Part shown: one piece after another, positions 8,149-17,075 of the stretch | How positions within the stretch are numbered: position 1 is the first letter of the stretch | Layout: each line of letters begins with the position of its first letter | NCBI RefSeq assembly: GCF_000720725.1 | Contig: NZ_JOCQ01000007.1 | Coordinates: 62,001 to 126,000, forward strand | DNA: 64,000 nt | Source: Streptomyces rimosus subsp. rimosus | GTDB taxonomy: Bacteria > Actinomycetota > Actinomycetes > Streptomycetales > Streptomycetaceae | Direction: 5' to 3' | Translations under genes and position numbers: made by a program | Notes under the pieces: model-generated | Databases searched by the model: none | What the model was told of the DNA's origin: nothing | What the model saw: only the letters and a program-made list of their open reading frames with translations

Positions 8149-8174
8149 GGAACCCGCAGATGGGACCGGGCGTT
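8149..8174 (+). promoter_or_regulatory. SigR-type promoter of sigE
   Basis: GGAAC, exactly 18 bases, then GTT. SigR (SigH in mycobacteria) uses GGAAT-N18-GTT. Transcription would start near 8182, giving a leader of about 108 bases before the sigE ATG. Mycobacterial sigE is known to have a SigH-dependent promoter, which supports this site. Confidence 0.65.
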
Positions 8175-8289
8175 GAAGCACTGCAGGGGGGATGCGTCGG
8201 TGAAGACCCAGCGAGATGTACGGGATGACACGAAGCCAGACCAAAAGCAGGTCAAATCTGCTTATCCGGAGCTAACGGGCGAGGTGGAT

Positions 8290-9090
8290 ATGGTAGGGGC
8301 TCTACTGGACACCACCAGAGCCACCAGGGGAGGTGCGGCTGCGGCGGGTGACCGATGGGCGCGCAGGCGCTTCAGGCGGTCGGTCGTCGAGCCGAAATCC
8401 GTGACAGACACCGCTGACCGTTCCCGCTCCCACGGCCTCAAGGGCAGGGCAGGGGCCGCCGACACCGCTACGACAGCGACCTTCGCCGCCGAAGCGGACG
8501 CGCAGGTCTGGTCCCCGCCCAGCTGGGAGGAGATCGTCAGCACCCACAGCGCACGCGTCTACCGCCTCGCCTACCGCCTCACCGGCAACCAGCACGACGC
8601 CGAGGACCTGACGCAGGAGGTGTTCGTCCGCGTCTTCCGCTCGCTGTCGACGTACACCCCCGGCACCTTCGAGGGCTGGCTGCACCGCATCACGACCAAC
8701 CTCTTCCTGGACATGGTCCGCCGCCGCCAGCGCATCCGCTTCGACGCGCTCGGCGACGACGCGGCCGAGCGGCTCCCCAGCCGCGAGCCCTCCCCGCAGC
8801 AGCACTTCAACGACACCCACTTCGACGCCGACGTGCAGCAGGCGCTGGACACCCTCGCGCCCGAGTTCCGCGCCGCCGTGGTGCTCTGCGACATCGAGGG
8901 CCTGTCGTACGAGGAGATCGCCGCCACGCTCGGCGTCAAGCTGGGCACGGTCCGCAGCCGGATCCACCGCGGCCGCTCCCACCTGCGCAAGGCGCTCAAG
9001 CACCGCTCCCCGGCGGCGCGCGCCGAGGAGCGCGAGCGCGAACAGCGGACGCTCACTTCGCTCACTACAGGGGAGGTCGGAATCGCGTGA
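8290..9090 (+). CDS. sigE: ECF RNA polymerase sigma factor, mycobacterial SigE-like
   Basis: 266 residues. Region 2 reads YRLAYRLTGNQHDAEDLTQE with GTFEGWLHRITTNLFLDMVRR for -10 recognition and melting. Region 4 reads LCDIEGLSYEEIAATLGVKL plus GTVRSRIHRGRSHLRKAL for -35 recognition. The first 75 residues are poorly conserved. I chose ATG 8290 (GAGGTGG upstream); ATG 8173 lies before the expected transcript start. The stop overlaps the anti-sigma GTG by four bases. The set sigE-rseA-htrA-tatB is the same as in mycobacteria, where it governs envelope and heat stress. This is not the cell-wall SigE (SCO3356 type) of S. coelicolor. Confidence 0.93.
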   Translation: MVGALLDTTRATRGGAAAAGDRWARRRFRRSVVEPKSVTDTADRSRSHGLKGRAGAADTATTATFAAEADAQVWSPPSWEEIVSTHSARVYRLAYRLTGNQHDAEDLTQEVFVRVFRSLSTYTPGTFEGWLHRITTNLFLDMVRRRQRIRFDALGDDAAERLPSREPSPQQHFNDTHFDADVQQALDTLAPEFRAAVVLCDIEGLSYEEIAATLGVKLGTVRSRIHRGRSHLRKALKHRSPAARAEEREREQRTLTSLTTGEVGIA

Positions 9091-10082
9091 GCGGTACAGG
9101 CGGTCCGTCCCCCGCCGAGCATCATCTCGGCGACCGCCTCGCGGCTCTGGTCGACGGGGAGTTGGGGCATGACGCGCGCGAGCGGGTGCTCGCGCATCTC
9201 GCTACGTGTGGAAAGTGCAAGGCGGAGGCCGACGACCAGCGACAGCTGAAGAACGTCTTCGCGGCAACCGCGCCCCCCGGTCCTTCCGAGGGGCTGCTGG
9301 CGCGTCTCCAGGGCCTGCCCGGAGGTGATGCCGACGGCTATGGAAGGCGGCTGGGCCGCGGCGGCCCCGGTGGCGGCGCGTTCGGCGGTGACTTCGCCGA
9401 GGGCGCCGAGTTCGAGGCGCGCGGCGGTTCGATCCGGTACGCCCCGTCCGGGGGGCACGCCATGGGCGCGGTGCCGCGGCAGCCGCGCTCGCGGGGGTTC
9501 CGTATCCACGAGACGGAGCGGCCCGGGCCGCAGCGCCGCCGGTTCGCCGCCGCGGCGGCCGGTGCCGTCTCGCTGGCGGCGATCGCGCTCGGCGGCGCGC
9601 TGCCCCTGGAGGCGGCGGTCGACACCCCGGGCGGCCGTACGGACGGTACGGGCAGCCAGATGACGCCGCTCAGCGCCACCCCGGGCCTCTACGGCCGGCC
9701 CGGCCCGGTCCACGGCATCCCCCTGTCCGCGACCGGCACCCCCTGGTCCCGCTCGCTCCCGGCCGCGGGCGCCACGGCGGAGCCGGCGCCCAGCTCGCTG
9801 GGGCTGACCGGGCCGTCGGCGCCGTCCGCCGCGCGGTCCGCCGCGCCGCTGCCGCTCTCCCTGGTCGGCTGGCCGTCCGACGGCCGCTCCGCGCTGACGG
9901 TGCCGACCGGTCAGGGCCTGCCGTACCTCGCACCGGCCGTCGCGTCCCCGCTGTCCGGCGCCCGCGCCGACGCCCGGCCGCTGCCGCCCGCGGACGCCGG
10001 CCGTCCCCTGGCCGGGGCCTTCGGACCGTCCGCTCCCGCCTCCCGGGAGACACTGACCGCCCACCGCCCCGTCCAGCGCTGA
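9087..10082 (+). CDS. rseA: Zinc-finger anti-sigma factor, RseA-like
   Basis: 331 residues from a GTG that overlaps the sigE stop (GTGA), implying coupled, balanced synthesis. The ZAS motif HLATCGKC (H37, C41, C44), with an upstream His at residue 13-14, should bind zinc and hold the sigma factor. A Gly-rich linker is followed by a hydrophobic stretch at about 153-173, AAAAAGAVSLAAIALGGAL, which may be a membrane anchor. The remaining 155 residues are Pro/Ala/Ser-rich, low in complexity and presumably outside the cell. Signal-dependent release of sigma is inferred from the family. The C-terminal half is much longer than in mycobacterial RseA. Confidence 0.9.
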   Translation: MSGTGGPSPAEHHLGDRLAALVDGELGHDARERVLAHLATCGKCKAEADDQRQLKNVFAATAPPGPSEGLLARLQGLPGGDADGYGRRLGRGGPGGGAFGGDFAEGAEFEARGGSIRYAPSGGHAMGAVPRQPRSRGFRIHETERPGPQRRRFAAAAAGAVSLAAIALGGALPLEAAVDTPGGRTDGTGSQMTPLSATPGLYGRPGPVHGIPLSATGTPWSRSLPAAGATAEPAPSSLGLTGPSAPSAARSAAPLPLSLVGWPSDGRSALTVPTGQGLPYLAPAVASPLSGARADARPLPPADAGRPLAGAFGPSAPASRETLTAHRPVQR

Positions 10083-10219
10083 CCGCGTCCTGCACGGGGC
10101 CGCTCGGACCTGGTTGAATCGCTGTCCGGGCGGTGCGGCGCGCCGGGCTCTTGCCGGGCCGCGCCGCCGGTGAGGTGGCGATGCCCGCGTGACACGGCGG
10201 GCGAATCGGTGGGGAGATC

Positions 10220-12298
10220 ATGGACGAGGGGACGGCCGCCGGGCCGAAGCGGAACTGGTGGAGCCGGCCGGGACAGCGGTCCGCGCATCCGGCGGCGGAT
10301 TCCGCGGCGGCGCCCGGTGAGGCGGCGGCGGGGGCGGAACGGGATGCCGTGTCGGCGGGCGGTTCGCCGGAATCAGGCCATATGTCGGAATCAAGCGGTA
10401 CATCCGTAGCGACTGGTGCGTCTGAACCCGCCCCTGACACAGCCTCACCCCCGCCTGCGACCGGCTCGTCCTCCGACGTGCCGCCTCCAGCCGACCGGAC
10501 CCCCGCGCCGCCGACTGCACCGCCGACCGCGCCTCCGCCCGCCCCGCCGCAGCAGCCGCTGCACCCCCAGGACCCGTACGGCACGCCTCCCTACGGCGAC
10601 CCCGGGCCCTGGGCGCCCGCGCCGCCGGTGCAGCGCCCGATGGCCACCCCGGCTCACGGCACCGGCGTCCCGCCGCAGGGCACGGGCGCCATGCCGCAGG
10701 CCGCCGTACCGCCGCCCGGTCAGCAGCCTGCCTACGGAACCGGCGCGCCCGTACCGCCCCAGCAGCCGTATCCGGCCCAGCCGCAGCCCCCCGCGGCCCC
10801 GGCCGGGGCCCAGCCGTACGCCGACTCCGCCCGCACGCCGATGCCCCAGGCCGAGCCGACGGCCCCGCACGCGCCGGTCCCGCACGACCCGGCCGGGTCC
10901 CACGACCCCATGGCCACCCCGTCCTCCGGCACGGACACCACCGTGCTCACCAAGGGCGACGGCGCGCGGCTGCCCGCCGTGGCGCACGACGCGTCCGGCG
11001 CCCCGCTCCCGCCCGAGACGCACGGTGCGCCCCACCCGGGGCAGCCGCCCGTACCGCAGCCGGTCGGACAGCAGCACGGCGAGGCGACGGGGCACTGGCA
11101 GCAGTACGACCCATGGCGCTCACCGCAGCACGGCGCGGCGATGCCGCTGGGCACGCCGCCCCCGCCCCCGGCGGCTCCCCGGCGCAACCGCCGGGGCGCG
11201 CTGGCGGCCGGCGCGGTCGCGCTGGCGCTGCTGGCGGGCGGTATCGGCGGCGGCGTCGGCGCGTACATCGAGCGCAACGGCGGTCTGGGCTCCATCGAGT
11301 TGCCGCAGGACACCGGCGACCGGGGCGGCCGCAAGGCGGACAGCGTCGCCGGCATCGCCCAGGCGGCCCTGCCCAGCGTGGTCACCCTGCATGTCCGCGG
11401 CAATTCCGAGCAGGGCACCGGCACCGGCTTCGTCCTCGACAAGCAGGGCCACATCCTCACCAACAACCACGTCGTCGAGCCGGCCGGCACCGGCGGCGAG
11501 ATATCGGTCTCCTTCAGCGGCGGCGAGACCGCCAAGGCCAAGGTCATCGGCCGGGACGGCGGCTACGACCTGGCCGTCGTGCAGGTCCAGGGCGTCTCCG
11601 GGCTGCGCCCGCTGGCGCTCGGCGACTCCGACTCGGTACGGGTGGGCGATCCCGTCGTGGCGATCGGCGCCCCGTACAACCTCGCCAACACGGTGACCGC
11701 GGGCATCATCAGCGCCAAGCAGCGGCCCATCACCGCGGGCGGCAAGAAGGGCGACGGCAGCGACGTCTCGTACGTGGACGCCCTGCAGACCGACGCCCCG
11801 ATCAACCCGGGCAACTCCGGCGGCCCGCTCGTCGACTCCCGGGCGCGGGTGATCGGCATCAACAGTGCCATCCGCGCGGCCGACAGCTCCGGCGGCGGCC
11901 TGGAGGGCGGCGGTCAGGGCGGCAGCATCGGCCTCGGCTTCGCCATACCGATCAACCAGGGCAAGTGGGTGGCCGAGCAGCTGATCAACAAGGGCCGGGT
12001 CATGCACCCGGTGATCGGCGTCACGCTGGAGATGGAGTACGCGGGCGACGGCGCCCGGGTCAGCTCCAAGAGCAAGGACGGCGGCACCCCGGTCACCCCC
12101 GGCGGCCCGGGCGCCAAGGCGGGCATCAAGCCGCGCGACGTGATCACCAAGGTGGACGGGCAGCCGGTGCACAGCGGCGAGGAGCTGATCATCAAGATCC
12201 GCAGCCACCGGCCGGGCGACCGGCTCACGCTGACCCTGCGCCGGGACGGCGCGGAGCAGACGGCGCAGCTCACCCTGGGCGCCTCCAGCCAGGAGTGA
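10220..12298 (+). CDS. htrA: HtrA/DegP-like membrane serine protease
   Basis: 692 residues. The first 320 are a Pro/Ala/Gln/Tyr-rich cytosolic tail with PYG-type repeats; one transmembrane helix spans about 327-349. The extracytoplasmic trypsin-like domain has the full triad: H417 in TNNHVVE, D450 in GGYDLAVV and S533 in NPGNSGGPLVD. A C-terminal PDZ domain follows (about 595-685, GVTLEMEY, AGIKPRDVITKVDG). HtrA enzymes degrade misfolded exported proteins. GGGGAG lies four bases before the ATG. Position after sigE-rseA suggests control by that sigma factor and perhaps feedback on the anti-sigma factor. Confidence 0.93.
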   Translation: MDEGTAAGPKRNWWSRPGQRSAHPAADSAAAPGEAAAGAERDAVSAGGSPESGHMSESSGTSVATGASEPAPDTASPPPATGSSSDVPPPADRTPAPPTAPPTAPPPAPPQQPLHPQDPYGTPPYGDPGPWAPAPPVQRPMATPAHGTGVPPQGTGAMPQAAVPPPGQQPAYGTGAPVPPQQPYPAQPQPPAAPAGAQPYADSARTPMPQAEPTAPHAPVPHDPAGSHDPMATPSSGTDTTVLTKGDGARLPAVAHDASGAPLPPETHGAPHPGQPPVPQPVGQQHGEATGHWQQYDPWRSPQHGAAMPLGTPPPPPAAPRRNRRGALAAGAVALALLAGGIGGGVGAYIERNGGLGSIELPQDTGDRGGRKADSVAGIAQAALPSVVTLHVRGNSEQGTGTGFVLDKQGHILTNNHVVEPAGTGGEISVSFSGGETAKAKVIGRDGGYDLAVVQVQGVSGLRPLALGDSDSVRVGDPVVAIGAPYNLANTVTAGIISAKQRPITAGGKKGDGSDVSYVDALQTDAPINPGNSGGPLVDSRARVIGINSAIRAADSSGGGLEGGGQGGSIGLGFAIPINQGKWVAEQLINKGRVMHPVIGVTLEMEYAGDGARVSSKSKDGGTPVTPGGPGAKAGIKPRDVITKVDGQPVHSGEELIIKIRSHRPGDRLTLTLRRDGAEQTAQLTLGASSQE

Positions 12299-12469
12299 GC
12301 GCCGGGCCCGGGACCCGGCGTGAGCGTTTGCACGGTGTTGGGGCGGGCGACTCCCGTCGGATGCCCGGGGCCAGGTACCGTGATAGGCGGCCTGGCCCAT
12401 AGGCCGGACAGGTCCCCCTCGACCCCCTAGGTCCCAGTTGGCCGCGGATCACCCCCAAGGAGCTGCAAG

Positions 12470-12958
12470 GTGTTCTTCGACATAGGACCCCTAGAGCTGG
12501 TCGCGCTCGTGATCCTTGCGGTTCTGATCTTCGGGCCGGACAAGCTGCCCAAGGTGATCTCGGATGTCATGGGGTTCGTGCGCAAGGTGCGGGCGTTCTC
12601 GGACAACGCCAAGGAGGACATCCGCAGCGAGCTGGGGCCGGAGTTCAAGGACTTCGAGTTCGAGGACCTCAAGCCGCGCAACTTCGTGCGCAAGCACGTG
12701 CTGGAGAACGACCAGTACGGCCTCCAGGAGATCCGCAACGGCTTCGACCTGAAGAAGGAGATGGCCGAGGTCACGGACGCGGTGCACGGCACCGACAGCG
12801 CCTCCTCCGCCGACCGGGGGGCCGCGCCCCGGGTGAGCTTCGACAAGGGCGCCCCCGACGCGGGCACCGGCGGCGGATCCGCGGCGCCCGACATGTTCAA
12901 GAAGGGCGCGAAGCCGTCGCCGGGCGAGCGCCCGCCGTTCGACCCCGATGCCACCTGA
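12470..12958 (+). CDS. tatB: Sec-independent translocase subunit TatB
   Basis: 162 residues from GTG, with AAGGAG eight bases upstream. The N-terminus FDIGPLELVALVILAVLIFG is the single TatA/B membrane helix, followed by the conserved GPDKLP hinge and a long amphipathic helix VRKVRAFSDNAKEDIRSE. That arrangement and length fit TatB rather than TatA. TatB binds twin-arginine signal peptides with TatC and hands substrates to TatA. The C-terminal 60 residues are Gly/Ala/Asp-rich and probably disordered. It follows htrA, as in mycobacteria, with a 171-base gap that contains a possible -10 (GATAGG). Confidence 0.93.
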   Translation: MFFDIGPLELVALVILAVLIFGPDKLPKVISDVMGFVRKVRAFSDNAKEDIRSELGPEFKDFEFEDLKPRNFVRKHVLENDQYGLQEIRNGFDLKKEMAEVTDAVHGTDSASSADRGAAPRVSFDKGAPDAGTGGGSAAPDMFKKGAKPSPGERPPFDPDAT

Positions 12959-13085
12959 CTCGTCTTATGCAAGCCTTATGCCTGCTGGTGCCGACCGGGT
13001 TGACTATGCTCCCCGTGTCCGGGGTGAGGTCGCCTGAGGGGGGCGGGCCGCCCACGACATTGGGCAACTAGGAGGCTCCGCGCAG

Positions 13086-13802
13086 ATGGAGACGACGGGT
13101 CGGGCAGGAGTGCGGGCGGTCACCGCCGGCGCCGCGCGCAAGGTCGACGGCTACCTGATGGCCGCTTTCCCGTGGTACGGACTCGACGACGCGTTCACCG
13201 GTCCCCGCTGGCTGATGCAGGTCGGTGCGGCCGCGGACGGCACGGTCGAGCACGGCGCCACCGGCCACGGCCAGGAGCCCACCATAAAGGTGGAGACCGC
13301 GCCGGACGCGGAGCGCTTCGCGGTCGTGGTGACCGTCGCCAGCCGGCCGGTGCGGCGCAGCGCCGACGGCACGGGAGTCCTGGAGGCCACCTCCGTCGCC
13401 ACGGCGGCCTGGCTCGCCGGGTCGGGCCTGCTCTCCCGTACGTGGCCGACGCAGATGGACCGCTCGCTGCGGCAGGACTGGCTCGACCAGCAGACGATGC
13501 TCGCCTGGGAGCTGGCCGACGACCTCGGCGGCGAGGGCTGGAGCGCGCTGACGCTGCCGGTGGACGGCGTGCCGACGCCGTTCCGCTACCGCGAGTCGGA
13601 GTACGGCTGGGTGCTGGCCGGCTCGGCCGGTGACGGCCCCGGGGGCGTGCACATCGGGGCGTACGGGCGCGGGATGAGCGCGTACGGGCTGGGCTTCGCC
13701 GTGGTCAAGGACCTGAGCGTGTACGAGCACGGCAGGCGCGGCGCGGCCACGGAGGACGCGCGGACGGACGATGTGCCCGCGGAGGGCGTGACCGCGGACT
13801 GA
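13086..13802 (+). CDS. Conserved hypothetical protein of the tatB-mrp locus
   Basis: 238 residues with AGGAGG twelve bases before the ATG. No signal peptide or membrane segment is seen. Recognisable blocks are DGYLMAAFPWYGLDDAFTG, GPRWLMQVG, WLAGSGLLSRTWPTQMDRS and DGVPTPFRYRESEYGWVLAG. The many Trp and Tyr residues suggest a globular beta-rich domain. The C-terminus ends in an acidic tail. I do not recognise a catalytic motif or assign a family. It lies between tatB and the convergent mrp gene, with a possible -10 (TATGCT, about 13006) of its own. Confidence 0.8.
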   Translation: METTGRAGVRAVTAGAARKVDGYLMAAFPWYGLDDAFTGPRWLMQVGAAADGTVEHGATGHGQEPTIKVETAPDAERFAVVVTVASRPVRRSADGTGVLEATSVATAAWLAGSGLLSRTWPTQMDRSLRQDWLDQQTMLAWELADDLGGEGWSALTLPVDGVPTPFRYRESEYGWVLAGSAGDGPGGVHIGAYGRGMSAYGLGFAVVKDLSVYEHGRRGAATEDARTDDVPAEGVTAD

Positions 13803-13848
13803 CGCGGGGCCGGGAGCGCCCCGCACGCGCCGCACGGCGCCACGAAGA

Positions 13849-13875
13849 AGGGGCGAGCCCGTCGGGCCCGCCCCT
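13849..13875. terminator. Terminator between convergent genes
   Basis: Stem AGGGGCG/CGCCCCT (7 bp), one mismatch, then GCCC/GGGC closing a GTC loop. It lies between the hypothetical gene and mrp. Confidence 0.7.
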
Positions 13876-13917
13876 CGGCGCATTCCGGCCACCGCTCCCG
13901 GCGGCGTCCGGACCGGC

Positions 13918-15078
13918 TCAGAACTTGTTGCGCGGCGTGATGCCCAGCGACATGCCCGCCAGGCCGCGCTGCCGGCCGCCCAGCTTGTCCGCGATGGCGC
14001 GGATCGCCGCGCCGGCGGGGGAGTCCGGATCGGTCAGCACCACCGGCTTGCCCTCGTCGCCGCCCTCGCGCAGCCGTACGTCGATCGGGATGGCGCCCAG
14101 CACCGGCACCTGGGTGCCGGTCGTCTTCGTCAGGCCCTCGGCGACCCGCTCGCCGCCGCCGGTGCCGAACACGTCCACCATCTCGTCGCAGTGCGGGCAG
14201 GGCAGCCCGGACATGTTCTCCACCACGCCGACGATCTTCTGGTGGGTCTGTACGGCGATGGAGCCGGCCCGCTCGGCGACCTCCGCCGCGGCCTGCTGCG
14301 GGGTCGTGACGACCAGGATCTCCGCGTTCGGGACCAGCTGGGCCACCGAGATGGCGATGTCGCCGGTGCCCGGGGGCAGGTCGAGCAGCAGCACGTCCAG
14401 GTCGCCCCAGTACACATCCGCCAGGAACTGCTGGAGCGCGCGGTGCAGCATCGGGCCGCGCCAGACCACCGGGGCGTTGCCCGGGGTGAACATGCCGATG
14501 GAGATCACCTTCACGCCGTTGGCCGACGGCGGCATGATCATGTTCTCGACCTGGGTGGGCCGGCCGTCCGCGCCCAGCATCCGGGGCACCGAGTGGCCGT
14601 AGATGTCGGCGTCCACCACGCCGACCTTCAGGCCGTCGGCCGCCATCGCCGCGGCCAGGTTGACCGTCACCGACGACTTGCCGACGCCGCCCTTGCCGGA
14701 GGCGACCGCGTACACCCGGGTCAGCGAGCCCGGCTTGGCGAACGGCACCTCGCGCTCGGCGGTGCCGCCGCGCAGCGAGGAGGCCAGCTCCTTGCGCTGC
14801 TCGTCGCTCATCACGTCCAGCTCGACGGTGACCCCGGTGACGCCCGCGACGCGCGTCACGGCGTCCCGTACGTTCGCGGTGATCGTCTCGCGCATCGGGC
14901 AGCCCGCGACCGTCAGATAGACCGCCACCGCGACCGTGCCGTCCGCCGCGATCTCCACCGATTTGACCATGCCCAGTTCGGTGATGGGGCGGTGGATCTC
15001 GGGGTCGTTCACCGTGGCGAGCGCGGCGCGGACCGCGTCCTCGCTGGGCGCTGCGCCTTGGGGCGTGTCGGTAGCCAT
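13918..15078 (-). CDS. mrp: Mrp/NBP35-type Fe-S cluster carrier ATPase
   Basis: 386 residues. The N-terminal MIP18 (DUF59) domain (about 10-100) has the family's GCPM with its Cys. The deviant Walker A P-loop GKGGVGKSS starts at G128. Switch regions VVDADIYGHSVPRMLG and LLLDLPPGTGD follow. The CPHC pair in ENMSGLPCPHCDE is the cluster-binding site of the dimer. The protein is a cytosolic scaffold or carrier that delivers [4Fe-4S] clusters to apo-targets. TAGTCT six bases before the ATG suggests a leaderless transcript. The DUF1003 and MgtE-N genes are upstream on the same strand, as in Rv1229c-Rv1232c of mycobacteria (from memory). Confidence 0.92.
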   Translation of the reverse strand: MATDTPQGAAPSEDAVRAALATVNDPEIHRPITELGMVKSVEIAADGTVAVAVYLTVAGCPMRETITANVRDAVTRVAGVTGVTVELDVMSDEQRKELASSLRGGTAEREVPFAKPGSLTRVYAVASGKGGVGKSSVTVNLAAAMAADGLKVGVVDADIYGHSVPRMLGADGRPTQVENMIMPPSANGVKVISIGMFTPGNAPVVWRGPMLHRALQQFLADVYWGDLDVLLLDLPPGTGDIAISVAQLVPNAEILVVTTPQQAAAEVAERAGSIAVQTHQKIVGVVENMSGLPCPHCDEMVDVFGTGGGERVAEGLTKTTGTQVPVLGAIPIDVRLREGGDEGKPVVLTDPDSPAGAAIRAIADKLGGRQRGLAGMSLGITPRNKF

Positions 15079-15084
15079 GCTCCA

Positions 15085-15090
15085 AGACTA
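15085..15090 (-). promoter_or_regulatory. Candidate -10 of mrp
   Basis: TAGTCT on the minus strand, six bases before the mrp ATG, with no ribosome-binding site between. The spacing fits a leaderless start; no -35 is evident. Confidence 0.45.
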
Positions 15091-15196
15091 CGGCGCCGGT
15101 GGGGGCCTCCGGAAAGGCCGGTCGGCGGTCGTGTTCGTCACTCCCGGCGCCGGCCGCGCGCCGGGACCACCGGCCCCCGCCGTACGGGGCCCGGCC

Positions 15197-15787
15197 CTAC
15201 TCCCGCCGCCGGTACTCCCCGTCGCCCTCCGCGTCCACCAGCTGACGCAGCTCCAGCTCCTTGAGCACATCCTGGAGTTCGGAGCGGATCCAGTCCCGGG
15301 TGGCCACCTCGCCCAGGCCCAGCCGGAGCGCCGCGATCTCCCGGGTCAGGTACTCGGTGTCGGCGATGGCGCGCTCGTTCTGCTTGCGGTCCTGTTCGCG
15401 GGTGACCCGGTCCCGGTCGTCCTGCCGGTTCTGGGCGAGCAGGATCAGCGGGGCCGCGTAGGACGCCTGGAGCGAGAGCATCAGCGTCAGGAAGATGAAC
15501 GGGTACTGGTCGAAGCGCAGATCGTCGGGCGCGGCGACGTTCCAGATGATCCACACCACGATGATCACCGTCATCCAGACGATGAAGCGGCCGGTCCCCA
15601 GGAAGCGGGCGATCTTCTCCGACAGCCGCCCGAACGCCTCCGGGTCGTACTCCGGCAGCAGGCTGCGGCGCGGCGCGCGGGGCTGGTCCAGACGCACCCG
15701 GGGGCGCCCGCCGCCCGGCCCCGAGCCGGGCGCCGCGCTCAGCGCCCGCGCGCGCTCCTTGACACCGTCCCGTTCCTCAGCGCCCAT
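15197..15787 (-). CDS. DUF1003 membrane protein
   Basis: 196 residues. Two transmembrane helices, about 78-97 (RFIVWMTVIIVVWIIWNVAA) and 106-130, are followed by the DUF1003 signature LILLAQNRQDDRDR and a long Arg/Glu-rich amphipathic helix. The N-terminal 70 residues are basic and Pro/Arg-rich, probably cytosolic. The start overlaps the end of the upstream MgtE-N/CBS gene by 11 bases, so the two are translated together. The function of DUF1003 is not known. Pairing with an MgtE-N protein hints at divalent-cation or membrane homeostasis, which is an inference from context only. Confidence 0.88.
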   Translation of the reverse strand: MGAEERDGVKERARALSAAPGSGPGGGRPRVRLDQPRAPRRSLLPEYDPEAFGRLSEKIARFLGTGRFIVWMTVIIVVWIIWNVAAPDDLRFDQYPFIFLTLMLSLQASYAAPLILLAQNRQDDRDRVTREQDRKQNERAIADTEYLTREIAALRLGLGEVATRDWIRSELQDVLKELELRQLVDAEGDGEYRRRE

Positions 15788-17075
15788 CGTCCGGCTCTCC
15801 CTCCCGGTCCGCCGCCGCGCCGGGCGGGCCGTGCATCTCCGCCTCGCGCCAGTCCTCGGGCAGCAGATGGTCCAGTACGTCGTCGACGGTCACCGCGCCC
15901 AGCAGCGAGCCGCTCTCGTCCACGACCGGCGCCGCGACCATGTTGTAGGTGGCCAGATAGCTGGTCACGTCGTTCAGCGGGGTGTCCGGCGGGAGCGGCG
16001 GCAGATCGGTGTCGGCGACGGAGCTGACCAGCGTGAACGGCGGGTCGCGCAGCAGCCGCTGGAAGTGCACCAGGCCCAGGTACTTGCCGGTCGGCGTCTC
16101 GTCCGGCGGCCGGCACACGTAGACCTGCGCGGCCAGCGACGGCGAGAGGTCGGGGTCGCGCACCCGGGCCAGCGCGTCCGCGATCGTCGCGTCCGGCCGC
16201 AGCACGATCGGCTCGGTCGTCATCAGGCCGCCCGCGGTGCGCTCCTCGTACGCCATCAGGCGCCGCACGTCCGCCGCGTCGTCCGGCCGCATCAGACCGA
16301 GCAACCGTTCCTTCTCCTCCTCCGGCAGCTCGGAGAGCAGGTCGGCGGCGTCGTCCGGGTCCATCGCCTCCAGGACGTCGGCGGCCCGCTCCTCCGCGAG
16401 CTTGCCCATGATCTCGACCCGGTCGTCCTCCGGCAGCTCCTCCAGGACGTCCGCCAGCCGCGCGTCGTCCAGCGCGGCGGCCACCTCGCCGCGCCGCTTC
16501 GGCGTCAGGTGGTGCAGGGCGCTGGCCAGGTCGGCCGGGCGCAGCTGGTCGAAGGTGGCGAGCAGGTTCTCCGCGCCCTGCCCGTGCTCCTCCAGCGAGA
16601 ACCCGGTCACCGCCGACCACTCCACGGTCACCGCCTCTCCCTTGCGACGGAGCGCCCCGCCCTTCCCCTTCCGCACGAAGACCTTCTCGATCTCCCAGTC
16701 GCGGCGGGCCGGCAGCTGGGTGATGCCGATGTCGAGGACGGTGGCCTCCTCGTCCGTCTCGACCAGACGCACCCGGCGGTCCAGCAGCTCACCGAGGACC
16801 AGCGTCTCCGAGGCGCGCTGTTCGAAGCGCCGCATGTTGACCACGCCGGTGGTGATGACCTGGCCGGACTCCACGCCCGTCACCCGGGTCATCGGCAGGA
16901 AGATCCGGCGGCGGCTGATCACCTCGACGACCAGGCCCAGCAGCCGGGGCGGCCGGCCGCCGACCCGCAGCAGCGCCACCAGGTCGCGCACCCGGCCGAC
17001 CTGGTCGCCGTTGGGGTCGAAGACGGCGACGCCCGAGAGGTGCGAGACGAACACCCGGGGGGTGACCACCGCCAT
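15777..17075 (-). CDS. PRC-barrel/MgtE-N/CBS domain protein without channel
   Basis: 432 residues from ATG 17075, with GGAGG eight bases upstream. Residues about 5-110 form PRC-barrel-like repeats (HLSGVAVFDPNGDQVGRVRD). Residues 150-280 are an MgtE_N superhelix with Asp/Glu-rich repeats such as VLEELPEDDR and DLLSELPEEE. Two CBS domains follow (about 285-420, AGGLMTTEPIVL and DVTSYLATYNMVAAPVVDES). The five-helix MgtE channel domain is absent, so this is a soluble sensor-like protein rather than a magnesium transporter, despite common annotation. In MgtE these domains bind Mg2+ and nucleotides. It is coupled to the DUF1003 membrane gene, which might be its partner. Confidence 0.9.
   Translation of the reverse strand: MAVVTPRVFVSHLSGVAVFDPNGDQVGRVRDLVALLRVGGRPPRLLGLVVEVISRRRIFLPMTRVTGVESGQVITTGVVNMRRFEQRASETLVLGELLDRRVRLVETDEEATVLDIGITQLPARRDWEIEKVFVRKGKGGALRRKGEAVTVEWSAVTGFSLEEHGQGAENLLATFDQLRPADLASALHHLTPKRRGEVAAALDDARLADVLEELPEDDRVEIMGKLAEERAADVLEAMDPDDAADLLSELPEEEKERLLGLMRPDDAADVRRLMAYEERTAGGLMTTEPIVLRPDATIADALARVRDPDLSPSLAAQVYVCRPPDETPTGKYLGLVHFQRLLRDPPFTLVSSVADTDLPPLPPDTPLNDVTSYLATYNMVAAPVVDESGSLLGAVTVDDVLDHLLPEDWREAEMHGPPGAAADREGEPDDGR

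Noticed and set aside
8125..8244. ATG 8244 as the O-methyltransferase start
   Set aside because: It would cover the sigE promoter and adds Pro/Arg-rich sequence unlike the family.
8173..8289. ATG 8173 as the sigE start
   Set aside because: It lies at the GTT of the SigR-type promoter, before the expected transcript start; ATG 8290 has GAGGTGG.
9079..9104. GGAAT with N18 near the rseA start
   Set aside because: The bases after 18 are GGT, not GTT, and it lies across the sigE-rseA overlap.
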